7,266 nt of DNA from CAZWXH01 sp964637725 (GTDB lineage: Bacteria; Bacillota_I; Bacilli_A; Erysipelotrichales; Coprobacillaceae): contig CAZWXH010000092.1 in assembly GCA_964637725.1 (NCBI GenBank), positions 1 through 7,266 on the forward strand, given 5' to 3'. Positions 1 to 5,811 of the stretch are shown in pieces. The translations under genes and the position numbers were made by a program. Every line of letters starts with the position of its first letter. The first letter of the stretch is position 1. The notes beneath the pieces are model-generated. The model was not told where the DNA came from. It saw only the letters and a program-made list of their open reading frames with translations, and ran no database searches.

Positions 1-27
1 CCCCTATTTTTAACCATTATAACAGTA

Positions 28-55
28 TTGAAAAAATAATGAAAGATGTTATAAT
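28..55 (+). promoter_or_regulatory. Sigma-A type promoter with extended -10 for the 63-aa membrane protein gene
   Basis: A TTGAAA box (28-33) is followed after 16 bases by a perfect TATAAT (50-55). The bases TGT directly before it (47-49) give the extended -10 pattern TGnTATAAT. Transcription would start near position 62, leaving an untranslated leader of about 20 bases with the GAGGTGA ribosome site at 72-78. The match to housekeeping consensus is seen in the sequence; activity is inferred. Confidence 0.75.
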
Positions 56-82
56 TAACACATGTATAAATGAGGTGAACAA

Positions 83-274
83 ATGAAACAATTAAAAACA
101 ACTAAGTATATGGACATCTGTACAACTTTTGGTTATTTTATTGGATTTGGTATTATTTTATGGGGAGCATTTTTTAGTAGTAATAAACTATATATAGTAT
201 TAGGTGTCGTGATTATTTTTCTAGCCAGAACAATCGGTTATGTTATTGACAGAATTGTTGAATCAAAAAACTAA
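83..274 (+). CDS. Small two-TM membrane protein, 63 aa, function unknown
   Basis: I do not recognise this protein. It has a short charged N-terminus (about residues 1-9, with four lysines), a hydrophobic segment at about 13-31 rich in Gly, Phe and Ile, a short SSNK turn at about 32-35, a second hydrophobic segment at about 36-53, and a charged tail ending DRIVESKN. This predicts a membrane hairpin with both ends probably on the cytoplasmic side. No catalytic or metal-binding motif is visible. That it is a real gene is supported by a strong extended -10 promoter just upstream, GAGGTGA at 72-78 four bases before the ATG, and a hairpin terminator starting at its stop codon. It is the only plus-strand gene here and converges on the carboxypeptidase gene, so it is a separate one-gene transcription unit within this view. 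It could be a small accessory membrane subunit, but nothing nearby assigns a partner. Confidence 0.8.
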   Translation: MKQLKTTKYMDICTTFGYFIGFGIILWGAFFSSNKLYIVLGVVIIFLARTIGYVIDRIVESKN

Positions 275-308
275 AAAGGGAAAACTCTTTTAATGAGCTT
301 TCCTTTTT
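273..308. terminator. Shared bidirectional intrinsic terminator between convergent genes
   Basis: The arms are AAAAAGGGAAAACTC (273-287) and GAGCTTTCCTTTTT (295-308), around the loop TTTTAAT. Pairing has one bulged G and one A-C mismatch on the plus strand. On the plus strand the stem ends in a T run; on the minus strand it is followed by TTTTTAGTTTTTT. The left arm starts inside the small gene's TAA. The minus-strand gene's TAA (290-292) sits in the loop, so its last codons form part of the hairpin. Confidence 0.75.
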
Positions 309-1498
309 ATTAACTTATAAATTGTTAATATGATTAGTGATCCTAACAAAGCTATAAAACCATAGTGTAGTATCACTGCAATCATTGAACTTTCTTTTGT
401 TTCATTAAATGAAACATCAAAACGATAAAGTTCTTTTTCTTTATGCTTAACTATGACATTACCAACTGATTCATTAACTTGAAGCGGAGCTTCAAGTACA
501 GTTTTTCCTTCATAAGAGATATCTACATCTTTTGAAGCAATATCTTTAGAAACAATAATTGAAATCTCGTTGTAGGTTTTTACTGACTCAAAACCATAAA
601 AGCTTTTTAATATAAAATAAGTATGAATATCCTCATCCTTTTTATAAAGCGTTAATTTATGATAATTATCTGTTAAATATTGATAAACAGTATTGGCATC
701 AATCACATGATTTTGTGTTCTTTGTCCCTTCGCATATCCTGTAACGAGAATAAAACGATGATTATTAACTGTCATTGTACTTGCCAACGTTAATTGAGCA
801 GCATCTGTGTAACCACTTTTAGCTCCATCAATATGCGATATATCAATGTTTTTTAGAAACTTAGCACGTTCAAGAGATGAAAGCCACTCTCTTTTACCAC
901 TTGAATCAATATATTTTCTTGATTCAAATATTTTGTTAAAATCTTTATCTTTTAAAGCATCATTTAAAATCAAGGCCATATCTTTGGCAGTTGTATAATG
1001 ATTATCATCATGTAGACCTGTGACATTTTCAAAATGAGAATTCTTTAACCCAAGTTTTTTCACTTTCTCATTCATTGCATCAACCATGCCCTTGATATTT
1101 CCATAAGTTAATCTTGCTAAAGCATTACAAGCGTCAGCCCCCGAAGGTAGTAAAGCCCCATATAATAAATCCTCATAAGTGACTTTCTCTCCTTCATTAA
1201 AGCCTGCAACTGATGCTCCCACACTTAGTAAACCAGCTACATCTTCATTTGTGATAGTCACTTTCGTTTTCAAATCATCAATCTTTTCTAAAGCCAGACT
1301 TACCGTGAGTACCTTTGTCATACTTGCCGGATACATTTTCTTATTAGCATCTTTATCTAAGTAAATTAAAGATGTACTTGGATCGTATAAATAGGCATAT
1401 TGAGAGTTAAGTTCAATTGTCCTTTCACTTGCAAAAATAGGCTGAAACGAGAACGTTAAGATAAATAAGACACATATAAAACTAATCCACTTCTTCAC
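290..1498 (-). CDS. D-alanyl-D-alanine carboxypeptidase (penicillin-binding protein, peptidase family S11, DacA/DacF-like)
   Basis: This 402-residue enzyme should remove the terminal D-Ala from peptidoglycan pentapeptides on the outer face of the membrane and so limit cross-linking. A signal peptide is visible (MKKW, then a hydrophobic core, probable cut after IFA at residue 23). The S11 domain follows: the nucleophile motif SMTK at 59-62 (in PASMTK), the second motif SGA at 119-121 (in LLPSGADACNALA), the NVTGLHDDNHYTTAKDMA block at 158-175, and the third motif KSG at 227-229. The textbook versions are SxN and KTG, so both are variants here. A C-terminal beta domain spans about 275-360. The protein ends with a real membrane segment (about 373-395) and the basic tail KLIKRKAH, rather than the amphipathic helix of E. 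coli PBP5. The start is GTG, with AGAGAGGGG nine bases upstream; the signal peptide begins exactly there. It overlaps the transporter gene by 17 bases, suggesting translational coupling. The family is certain; which dac paralogue it is remains open. Confidence 0.93.
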   Translation of the reverse strand: MKKWISFICVLFILTFSFQPIFASERTIELNSQYAYLYDPSTSLIYLDKDANKKMYPASMTKVLTVSLALEKIDDLKTKVTITNEDVAGLLSVGASVAGFNEGEKVTYEDLLYGALLPSGADACNALARLTYGNIKGMVDAMNEKVKKLGLKNSHFENVTGLHDDNHYTTAKDMALILNDALKDKDFNKIFESRKYIDSSGKREWLSSLERAKFLKNIDISHIDGAKSGYTDAAQLTLASTMTVNNHRFILVTGYAKGQRTQNHVIDANTVYQYLTDNYHKLTLYKKDEDIHTYFILKSFYGFESVKTYNEISIIVSKDIASKDVDISYEGKTVLEAPLQVNESVGNVIVKHKEKELYRFDVSFNETKESSMIAVILHYGFIALLGSLIILTIYKLIKRKAH

Positions 1499-2378
1499 AA
1501 ATAACAGCCCCTCTCTTTAAAAAAGATAGTTTTGTTTCAGATATAATTAAGGCTACAAATATTAACATAAAACCTAAAACAAGTCTCATATTTAAAACTT
1601 CCCCATAAAACATAACCGAAAACAACACACCAAACACTGATTCTAAAGAAAGAATAAGTGATGCATTACATTCACTTGTATACTTTTGTCCAACCGTTTG
1701 ACAAACCATAGTAAAAGCAGTCGCAAAGAAAGCAAGATAGAATATTTGTAAGAAAACATCTGAATGAATAGCTGTCACTAATCTAATATCTTCTCTAAAT
1801 ATTGATACAACAAATGCAACAATTGCCCCACCTATAAACTGAAAAGCAGTAAAAGCTCCACTGTCTACTCCTTGTGAATATTTCTTAATCAAAAGAATAT
1901 GAGCAGCATATAAAAAGCCACCACATAATGTTAAAATATCTCCAATATTCATTGATAAATCACCATTCAAAGAAACACAACCAATTCCAAGGACACAAAT
2001 AAGTGCTGCTATAAAATTATAAATATCTGGTCGTTTACGATAGAATGCCCAAACTAGAAACGGAACAATAGCACAATAAACAGTTGTTAAAAAGGCATTT
2101 TTCCCTGGCGTTGTATATGACAATCCCCATGTTTGTACATAATAAGCAAAAAACAAACAACCACCTGTTAATAAACCATCTCTTATTTTTTCTTTTGGAT
2201 AAGAGATTATTTTTTTATAAAATATAACAATCAAGAATAATGCTGCTAATGAAAATCTAACAAACAACAAAACAGAAGGTGTTAGAAAATCAACTGCACT
2301 CTTCATAACAATAAAAGAACTTCCCCAGATTATTGAAGCAACAAACAAACATAAAAAACCTTGTACATTTTTACTCAT
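1482..2378 (-). CDS. EamA/DMT superfamily transporter, 10 TM, 298 aa
   Basis: This is a drug/metabolite-type permease of the inner membrane; the substrate cannot be told from sequence. It has two EamA repeats of five membrane helices each, at roughly residues 7-27, 34-53, 67-86, 94-112, 121-137, then 145-165, 176-193, 208-227, 238-258 and 264-281. The first helix carries the family-typical IIWGSSF (16-22), and the second repeat ends with SLESVFGVLFSVMFYGE (244-260), matching the conserved LEP/E-containing block. The tail KLSFLKRGAVICEEVD is cytoplasmic. I chose the ATG at 2378 because AAAGGGG lies five bases upstream and the protein then begins MSKNVQGF just before helix 1. An in-frame ATG at 2417 would add 13 residues but falls inside a hairpin and has no ribosome site. 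The gene follows ileS with a hairpin between them and overlaps the carboxypeptidase gene by 17 bases. The neighbour invites a guess about cell-wall precursors or amino acids, but that is only inference. Confidence 0.9.
   Translation of the reverse strand: MSKNVQGFLCLFVASIIWGSSFIVMKSAVDFLTPSVLLFVRFSLAALFLIVIFYKKIISYPKEKIRDGLLTGGCLFFAYYVQTWGLSYTTPGKNAFLTTVYCAIVPFLVWAFYRKRPDIYNFIAALICVLGIGCVSLNGDLSMNIGDILTLCGGFLYAAHILLIKKYSQGVDSGAFTAFQFIGGAIVAFVVSIFREDIRLVTAIHSDVFLQIFYLAFFATAFTMVCQTVGQKYTSECNASLILSLESVFGVLFSVMFYGEVLNMRLVLGFMLIFVALIISETKLSFLKRGAVICEEVD
1508..1516 (-). promoter_or_regulatory. Ribosome binding site for the GTG start of the carboxypeptidase gene
   Basis: Minus-strand AGAGAGGGG lies nine bases before the GTG at 1498-1496, inside the last codons of the transporter gene. 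It supports the non-ATG start, since no usable ATG falls near the signal peptide start. Confidence 0.65.
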
Positions 2379-2383
2379 AAATT

Positions 2384-2390
2384 CCCCTTT
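2384..2390 (-). promoter_or_regulatory. Ribosome binding site deciding the start of the EamA transporter
   Basis: Minus-strand AAAGGGG lies five bases before the ATG at 2378-2376. The alternative upstream ATG at 2417 has no purine-rich site before it, so this site fixes the 298-residue reading. Confidence 0.75.
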
Positions 2391-2418
2391 TAAAAAGAAA
2401 TGGTACAAAAGTACCATT
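2391..2418 (-). terminator. Hairpin plus U tract after ileS (intrinsic terminator or attenuator)
   Basis: On the minus strand AATGGTAC and GTACCATT form a perfect 8-bp stem (2411-2418 with 2399-2406) around a TTTT loop, followed at once by TCTTTTT. It begins seven bases after the ileS stop codon and ends just before the transporter's ribosome site. The stem has three G-C pairs, so termination is probably partial. No separate promoter for the downstream genes is visible, so read-through is likely how they are expressed. Confidence 0.6.
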
Positions 2419-2425
2419 ATCTTTA

Positions 2426-5158
2426 TTATCCATTCATTACGTCATGACAACGTGGGCATAATTCACCCTTCATTTCATCTTCATCAAAATAATTCCAACA
2501 TCTTGGACATTGTACACCACTAAATTTTTGTACTTTCATATAAGCACTATCAAACTCAGTTAAATCTTCTGAACTCTCTACTAATTTAACCTTAGCAACA
2601 ATAAACAATTGTTTTAAACTATTTTCTAATTCACTCATATCTTTATACTCATCTTTTAAACAAAGAGTAACTTGAGCTTCCATATTTGATTTAATAATTT
2701 TTTCATTTCTTAAATCTTCTAAAGCTTTTAAAACATCTTTTCTAAGAACTAAGAAACGATCATAAAATGCTTTGATGTTTTCTGCATTTTCAACTTCAAC
2801 CTTAGTTGCCTTTGGTTCTAAGAATACAGATTCAGCTTTTGTTTCATCACAATGAAAATGATCATGTAATTCTTCAGCAGTAAAGGCTAAAATTGGTGAC
2901 AACAATTTCATCATTGTCTTAGCATAATGATAGAGAACTGTTTGAACTTGTCTTCTTCTTAAACCATCTGCTTTTTCAATATATAGAATATCTTTTGTGA
3001 AATCCATATAGAAAGCACTTAATGTATTTGTAAAGCAGTTTAAGATAAGTTGGTTGGCTTCAGAAAAATCATAATTACCTAAGGCTTTATGATATCCATC
3101 AACCAAATTATTTAACTCTACTAACATATATTGGTCAACACCTTCTAAAGATGCAACATCTACAACATCACTTGCTTTGAAATCTGATAAATTCCCAAGC
3201 ACAAATCGCATTGTATTTCTAATCTTACGATAATTCTCAGCCACTTGTTTCATAATATCATCAGAAATACGAACATCTGATTGATAAGCAATTGAAGTAG
3301 CCCATAATCTTAAGATATCAGCACCATATTGATTCATCAACTTAATTGGATCAACAGTATTCCCTAAAGATTTAGACATTTTATTGCCTTTACCATCTAA
3401 TACGAAACCATGTGATAATACAGTTTTATATGGAGCTTTACCATGAGCAGCAACACCAATAATTAATGATGAGTTAAACCAACCACGATATTGATCGCTT
3501 CCTTCAAAGTATAAATCAACTGGATAACGATATCCTCTTTCTTTAATAACACCTGTATGTGATGATCCTGAATCAAACCAAACATCCATAATGTCTCTTT
3601 CTTTTCTAAAGATATTATTTGGTGAATGTTCATTCGTATATCCTTCAGGTAATAAATCAATTTCATCTCTTTCAAACCAAATATTAGAACCATTTTCTCT
3701 AAATAATTTTGAAATATGAGCAAAGACTTTCTCTTCCATAATTGGAGTTCCGTCTTCACAATAGATAATAGGAATAGGCACACCCCATGTTCTTTGTCTA
3801 GAGATACACCAATCACCACGATCTCTAATCATATTATAAATACGAACATGTCCCCATTCATTTAACCAATTAACATTATCAATTTCACTTAATAATTTTT
3901 CTCTGATTTTATCAATTGAACAGAACCATTGATCAGTAGCTCTAAAGATAATAGGTTTTTTAGTTCTCCAATCATGCGGATAACTATGTGTAATAAATTC
4001 AAGTTTTAATAATACCCCTAACTCTTCTAATCTCATTGTGACAGTTTTATTTGCATCATCAACAAATTGTCCAACTAACCAATCACCTGCTGATTCCATC
4101 ATTTTTCCATGCTCATCCACATTACAATAAATATCTAAACCATATTTTTGACCAACCATAAAGTCATCCATCCCAAATCCTGGAGCCGTATGAACACATC
4201 CTGTACCAGCATCAGCAGTAACGTGATCACCTAAGATAACTAATGATTCTCTATCATATAAAGGATGCTGACAAGTAATCATTTCTAACTCAGTTCCTTT
4301 AAATCTTTTTAAAATATCTTTTTGTGTAAGTTCGAATTTTTCCCATAATGAGTCAATTAATTCTTCAAGAACTAATAACTTTCCTTTTTCACTTTGAACT
4401 AAAGCATACGTATAATCAGCATTTAAACAAATTGCTAAGTTAGCAGGAATTGTCCAAGGTGTTGTTGTCCAAATAACAAAACTTGTCTCTGTATCTAAAA
4501 CGCCTTTTCCATCTTTTACTGGAAACTTCACAAAGATTGTAGGGCTTTTCACATCGTGATATTCTACTTCTGCTTCTGCTAAAGCAGACTCACTTGATGG
4601 AGACCAATAAACAGGTTTTAATCCTTTGTAGATTAATCCTTCCATCGCCATTTTCGCAAAAACATCAACTTGATTTGATTCAAATTCAGGTTTAAGAGTA
4701 ATATAAGGATCTTTATAATCGGCAAAAGTCCCCACACGTAAACATTGTTCTTTTTGGATTTCTACTTGTTTTAATGCATATTCATAACATTTCTTTCTAA
4801 ATTCAGCAGTACTCATCGCTTTGCGATTAACACCTAATTTTTGAATAGCATTTTCAATTGGTAATCCATGTGTATCCCATCCTGGAATATAAGGAGTATA
4901 GAATCCTTCCATGTTTTTATAACGACAAATAACATCCTTAATAATCTTATTCATCATATGTCCTGTATGCATATTTCCATTAGCATATGGTGGTCCATCA
5001 TGGAAAATGAAATCATCATTTCCACTATTTTGAGCAATTACTTTTTCATACATTTCTGTATCTGCCCATCTTTGTACATACGCAGGTTCTTTTTTGGGAA
5101 GATTCCCTCTCATTTCAAATTCAGTATTCGGCATTAATAACGTATCTTTATAATTCAT
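2426..5158 (-). CDS. ileS: Isoleucine--tRNA ligase (isoleucyl-tRNA synthetase), class I
   Basis: This cytoplasmic enzyme joins isoleucine to tRNA-Ile using ATP and hydrolyses mischarged Val-tRNA-Ile. It has 910 residues, close to the 920 or so usual for bacterial IleS. In order: the Rossmann-fold signature GPPYANGNMHTGH (55-67), with HTGH in the HIGH position; YIPGWDTHGLPIE (90-102); the CP1 editing domain with TTTPWTIPAN (231-240) and GTGCVHTAPGFGMDD (318-332); the substrate-site block DVWFDSGSSH (525-534); the KMSKS loop in GNKMSKSLGN (591-600); the anticodon-binding helical domain from about 640; and a C-terminal zinc finger with CPRC at 884-887 and CPRC at 901-904. All parts are intact. 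The ATG has AAGGAAG eight bases upstream. Expression is controlled by the tRNA-Ile T-box just before it, so low isoleucine charging should raise transcription. The gene is preceded by a divIVA-like gene, as in many Bacillota. Confidence 0.98.
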   Translation of the reverse strand: MNYKDTLLMPNTEFEMRGNLPKKEPAYVQRWADTEMYEKVIAQNSGNDDFIFHDGPPYANGNMHTGHMMNKIIKDVICRYKNMEGFYTPYIPGWDTHGLPIENAIQKLGVNRKAMSTAEFRKKCYEYALKQVEIQKEQCLRVGTFADYKDPYITLKPEFESNQVDVFAKMAMEGLIYKGLKPVYWSPSSESALAEAEVEYHDVKSPTIFVKFPVKDGKGVLDTETSFVIWTTTPWTIPANLAICLNADYTYALVQSEKGKLLVLEELIDSLWEKFELTQKDILKRFKGTELEMITCQHPLYDRESLVILGDHVTADAGTGCVHTAPGFGMDDFMVGQKYGLDIYCNVDEHGKMMESAGDWLVGQFVDDANKTVTMRLEELGVLLKLEFITHSYPHDWRTKKPIIFRATDQWFCSIDKIREKLLSEIDNVNWLNEWGHVRIYNMIRDRGDWCISRQRTWGVPIPIIYCEDGTPIMEEKVFAHISKLFRENGSNIWFERDEIDLLPEGYTNEHSPNNIFRKERDIMDVWFDSGSSHTGVIKERGYRYPVDLYFEGSDQYRGWFNSSLIIGVAAHGKAPYKTVLSHGFVLDGKGNKMSKSLGNTVDPIKLMNQYGADILRLWATSIAYQSDVRISDDIMKQVAENYRKIRNTMRFVLGNLSDFKASDVVDVASLEGVDQYMLVELNNLVDGYHKALGNYDFSEANQLILNCFTNTLSAFYMDFTKDILYIEKADGLRRRQVQTVLYHYAKTMMKLLSPILAFTAEELHDHFHCDETKAESVFLEPKATKVEVENAENIKAFYDRFLVLRKDVLKALEDLRNEKIIKSNMEAQVTLCLKDEYKDMSELENSLKQLFIVAKVKLVESSEDLTEFDSAYMKVQKFSGVQCPRCWNYFDEDEMKGELCPRCHDVMNG

Positions 5159-5180
5159 CTTGTTTTCTTCCTTTCAGTAT

Positions 5181-5208
5181 AAAATAAAAAACGCCCTATA
5201 AAAGGACG
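5181..5208 (-). terminator. Rho-independent terminator of the ileS T-box leader
   Basis: On the minus strand CGTCCT (5208-5203) pairs with AGGGCG (5197-5192), including one G-U pair, around a five-base loop and followed by TTTTTTATTTT. Its 5' arm overlaps the bases that pair with AAGG in the antiterminator, so the two structures exclude each other. Uncharged tRNA-Ile favours the antiterminator. Confidence 0.9.
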
Positions 5209-5396
5209 AAATTATCGCGGTACCACCTTAATTCATATCAATCGATATGCTCTTTACATTTTAACGCAATGAACGTCATTCCCTACTCAATTCAGGATGC
5301 TACTCAAGAGTGATACATTATAAGACTTCACTACTTGTTTTCACCAACCACAAGCTCTCTACAAGTTATTCTTATAATCTGTCTCCGTCACAGTAT
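5181..5396 (-). promoter_or_regulatory. T-box riboswitch controlling ileS, tRNA-Ile specific (AUC specifier)
   Basis: The conserved T-box AAGGTGGTACCGCG lies at 5229-5216 on the minus strand. Reading 5' to 3': base stem TACT (5395-5392) with AGTA (5304-5301); a short GAG/CTC helix; the specifier loop; TTATAAG (5377-5371) with CTTATAA (5324-5318); ACTT with AAGT; the AGAGAG bulge; and CTTGT/ACAAG capped by the GGTTGGTG loop. The specifier is ATC (5314-5312), followed by A and then CTCTTGAGT. Stem II shows GAA and AGTA, as in an S-turn. A IIA/B pseudoknot is possible: ACG (5276-5274) with CGT (5266-5264), and CATT (5271-5268) with AATG (5260-5257). Stem III is CATATC/GATATG (5249-5234). The antiterminator pairs AAGG with CCTT and GCGA with TCGT around the TGGTACC bulge. 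Its variable T matches the A discriminator of tRNA-Ile. Helices were traced by eye. Confidence 0.93.
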
Positions 5397-5799
5397 TTTC
5401 TTTTTCTTCTCTTATTAAACTAAATATTTCAGATTTGTCAATAGTTTCTAACATATCTTCACTCATTTTTACAACATTTTCACGAAAATCAATAGCATCT
5501 TTCTTAAAAGTATCCATATCTTTAGATAAACCTCTAACATATTCCATTGATTCTTTTAAAATCATATTGGCATTTCTTTTTGCCTTTTCTATTAAATCAC
5601 TCGCTTCTTTCAAAGCTAATCTCGCAATTTCTTCGTTTGTTTTATCATTAATAGATATTTGTTTAGTGAGTCTAGAATTATCATCTTTAATTTGTTCTAG
5701 TTCATTTTTTAAAGTATCAATTTCACTATTTAATGAAGAAATGGTTGAATCCACTTCATTTTTATCATAGCCACGAAATTGTTTATTAAATTTTCCCAT
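5359..5799 (-). CDS. divIVA: DivIVA-family coiled-coil protein (cell division/polarity), 146 aa
   Basis: DivIVA proteins bind curved membrane at division sites and poles and recruit partners. The family's membrane-binding block is visible as FNKQFRGYDKNEVDSTI (4-20), with the hallmark RGYD..EVD. A heptad-rich coiled coil runs from about 15 to 50, and a second helical region from about 56 to 130, rich in Lys, Glu and Asp. There is no signal peptide or membrane helix. B. subtilis DivIVA has about 164 residues and a further dozen before the RGYD block, so this form is short at the N-terminus. I chose the ATG at 5799 because GAGGAGG lies five bases upstream and overlaps the ylmH stop region, a typical coupled start. 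A GTG at 5829 would add MVVFISEEDI and is discussed as a finding. The position between ylmH and ileS is the classic divIVA place. The last dozen or so codons also form the 5' strand of T-box Stem I. Confidence 0.85.
   Translation of the reverse strand: MGKFNKQFRGYDKNEVDSTISSLNSEIDTLKNELEQIKDDNSRLTKQISINDKTNEEIARLALKEASDLIEKAKRNANMILKESMEYVRGLSKDMDTFKKDAIDFRENVVKMSEDMLETIDKSEIFSLIREEKENTVTETDYKNNL
5414..5441 (-). promoter_or_regulatory. Promoter of the ileS T-box transcript, inside the divIVA-like gene
   Basis: A perfect TTGACA (5441-5436) and TTTAAT (5419-5414, one mismatch from consensus) are separated by 16 bases on the minus strand. Transcription would start near 5407, about 12 bases before the first paired base of T-box Stem I, which is where a leader promoter should lie. 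Both boxes are within codons for the C-terminal part of the DivIVA-like protein (about residues 119-129). Confidence 0.7.
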
Positions 5800-5804
5800 G
5801 ATAT

Positions 5805-5811
5805 CCTCCTC
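5805..5811 (-). promoter_or_regulatory. Strong ribosome binding site deciding the divIVA start
   Basis: Minus-strand GAGGAGG lies five bases before the ATG at 5799-5797. It includes the GA of the ylmH TGA stop (5812-5810), so ribosomes ending ylmH are placed directly on the next gene. Confidence 0.8.

Noticed and set aside
1..27. Possible end of another gene or terminator at the left edge
   Set aside because: The 27 bases hold no hairpin or readable conserved peptide, too little to support any feature.
1179..1364. Plus-strand open frame of 61 codons opposite the carboxypeptidase gene
   Set aside because: It is antisense to the conserved S11 catalytic domain, has no ribosome site and shows a low-complexity Ser/Ala/Leu composition typical of shadow frames.
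1540..1615. Possible internal promoter for the carboxypeptidase gene (A/T-rich TAATAT and TTATAT boxes)
   Set aside because: No acceptable -35 at 16-18 bases was found, and such boxes are expected by chance in DNA this A/T rich.
2379..2417. Longer 311-residue version of the transporter starting at the ATG at 2417
   Set aside because: That ATG is within the stem of the post-ileS hairpin and has no ribosome site, whereas AAAGGGG stands five bases before the ATG at 2378.
3463..3819. Minus-strand open frame of 118 codons inside ileS
   Set aside because: It lies out of frame within intact IleS sequence covering conserved enzyme blocks; it has no matching motif and no ribosome site of note.
4868..5137. 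Plus-strand open frame of 89 codons opposite the ileS N-terminus
   Set aside because: It is antisense to the HIGH region; its His/Ile-rich translation has no recognisable pattern and no promoter is seen.
5435..5770. Plus-strand open frame of 111 codons opposite the divIVA-like gene
   Set aside because: It is the complement of a Lys/Glu-rich coiled-coil gene, which always yields a Ser/Leu/Phe-rich pseudo-hydrophobic frame.
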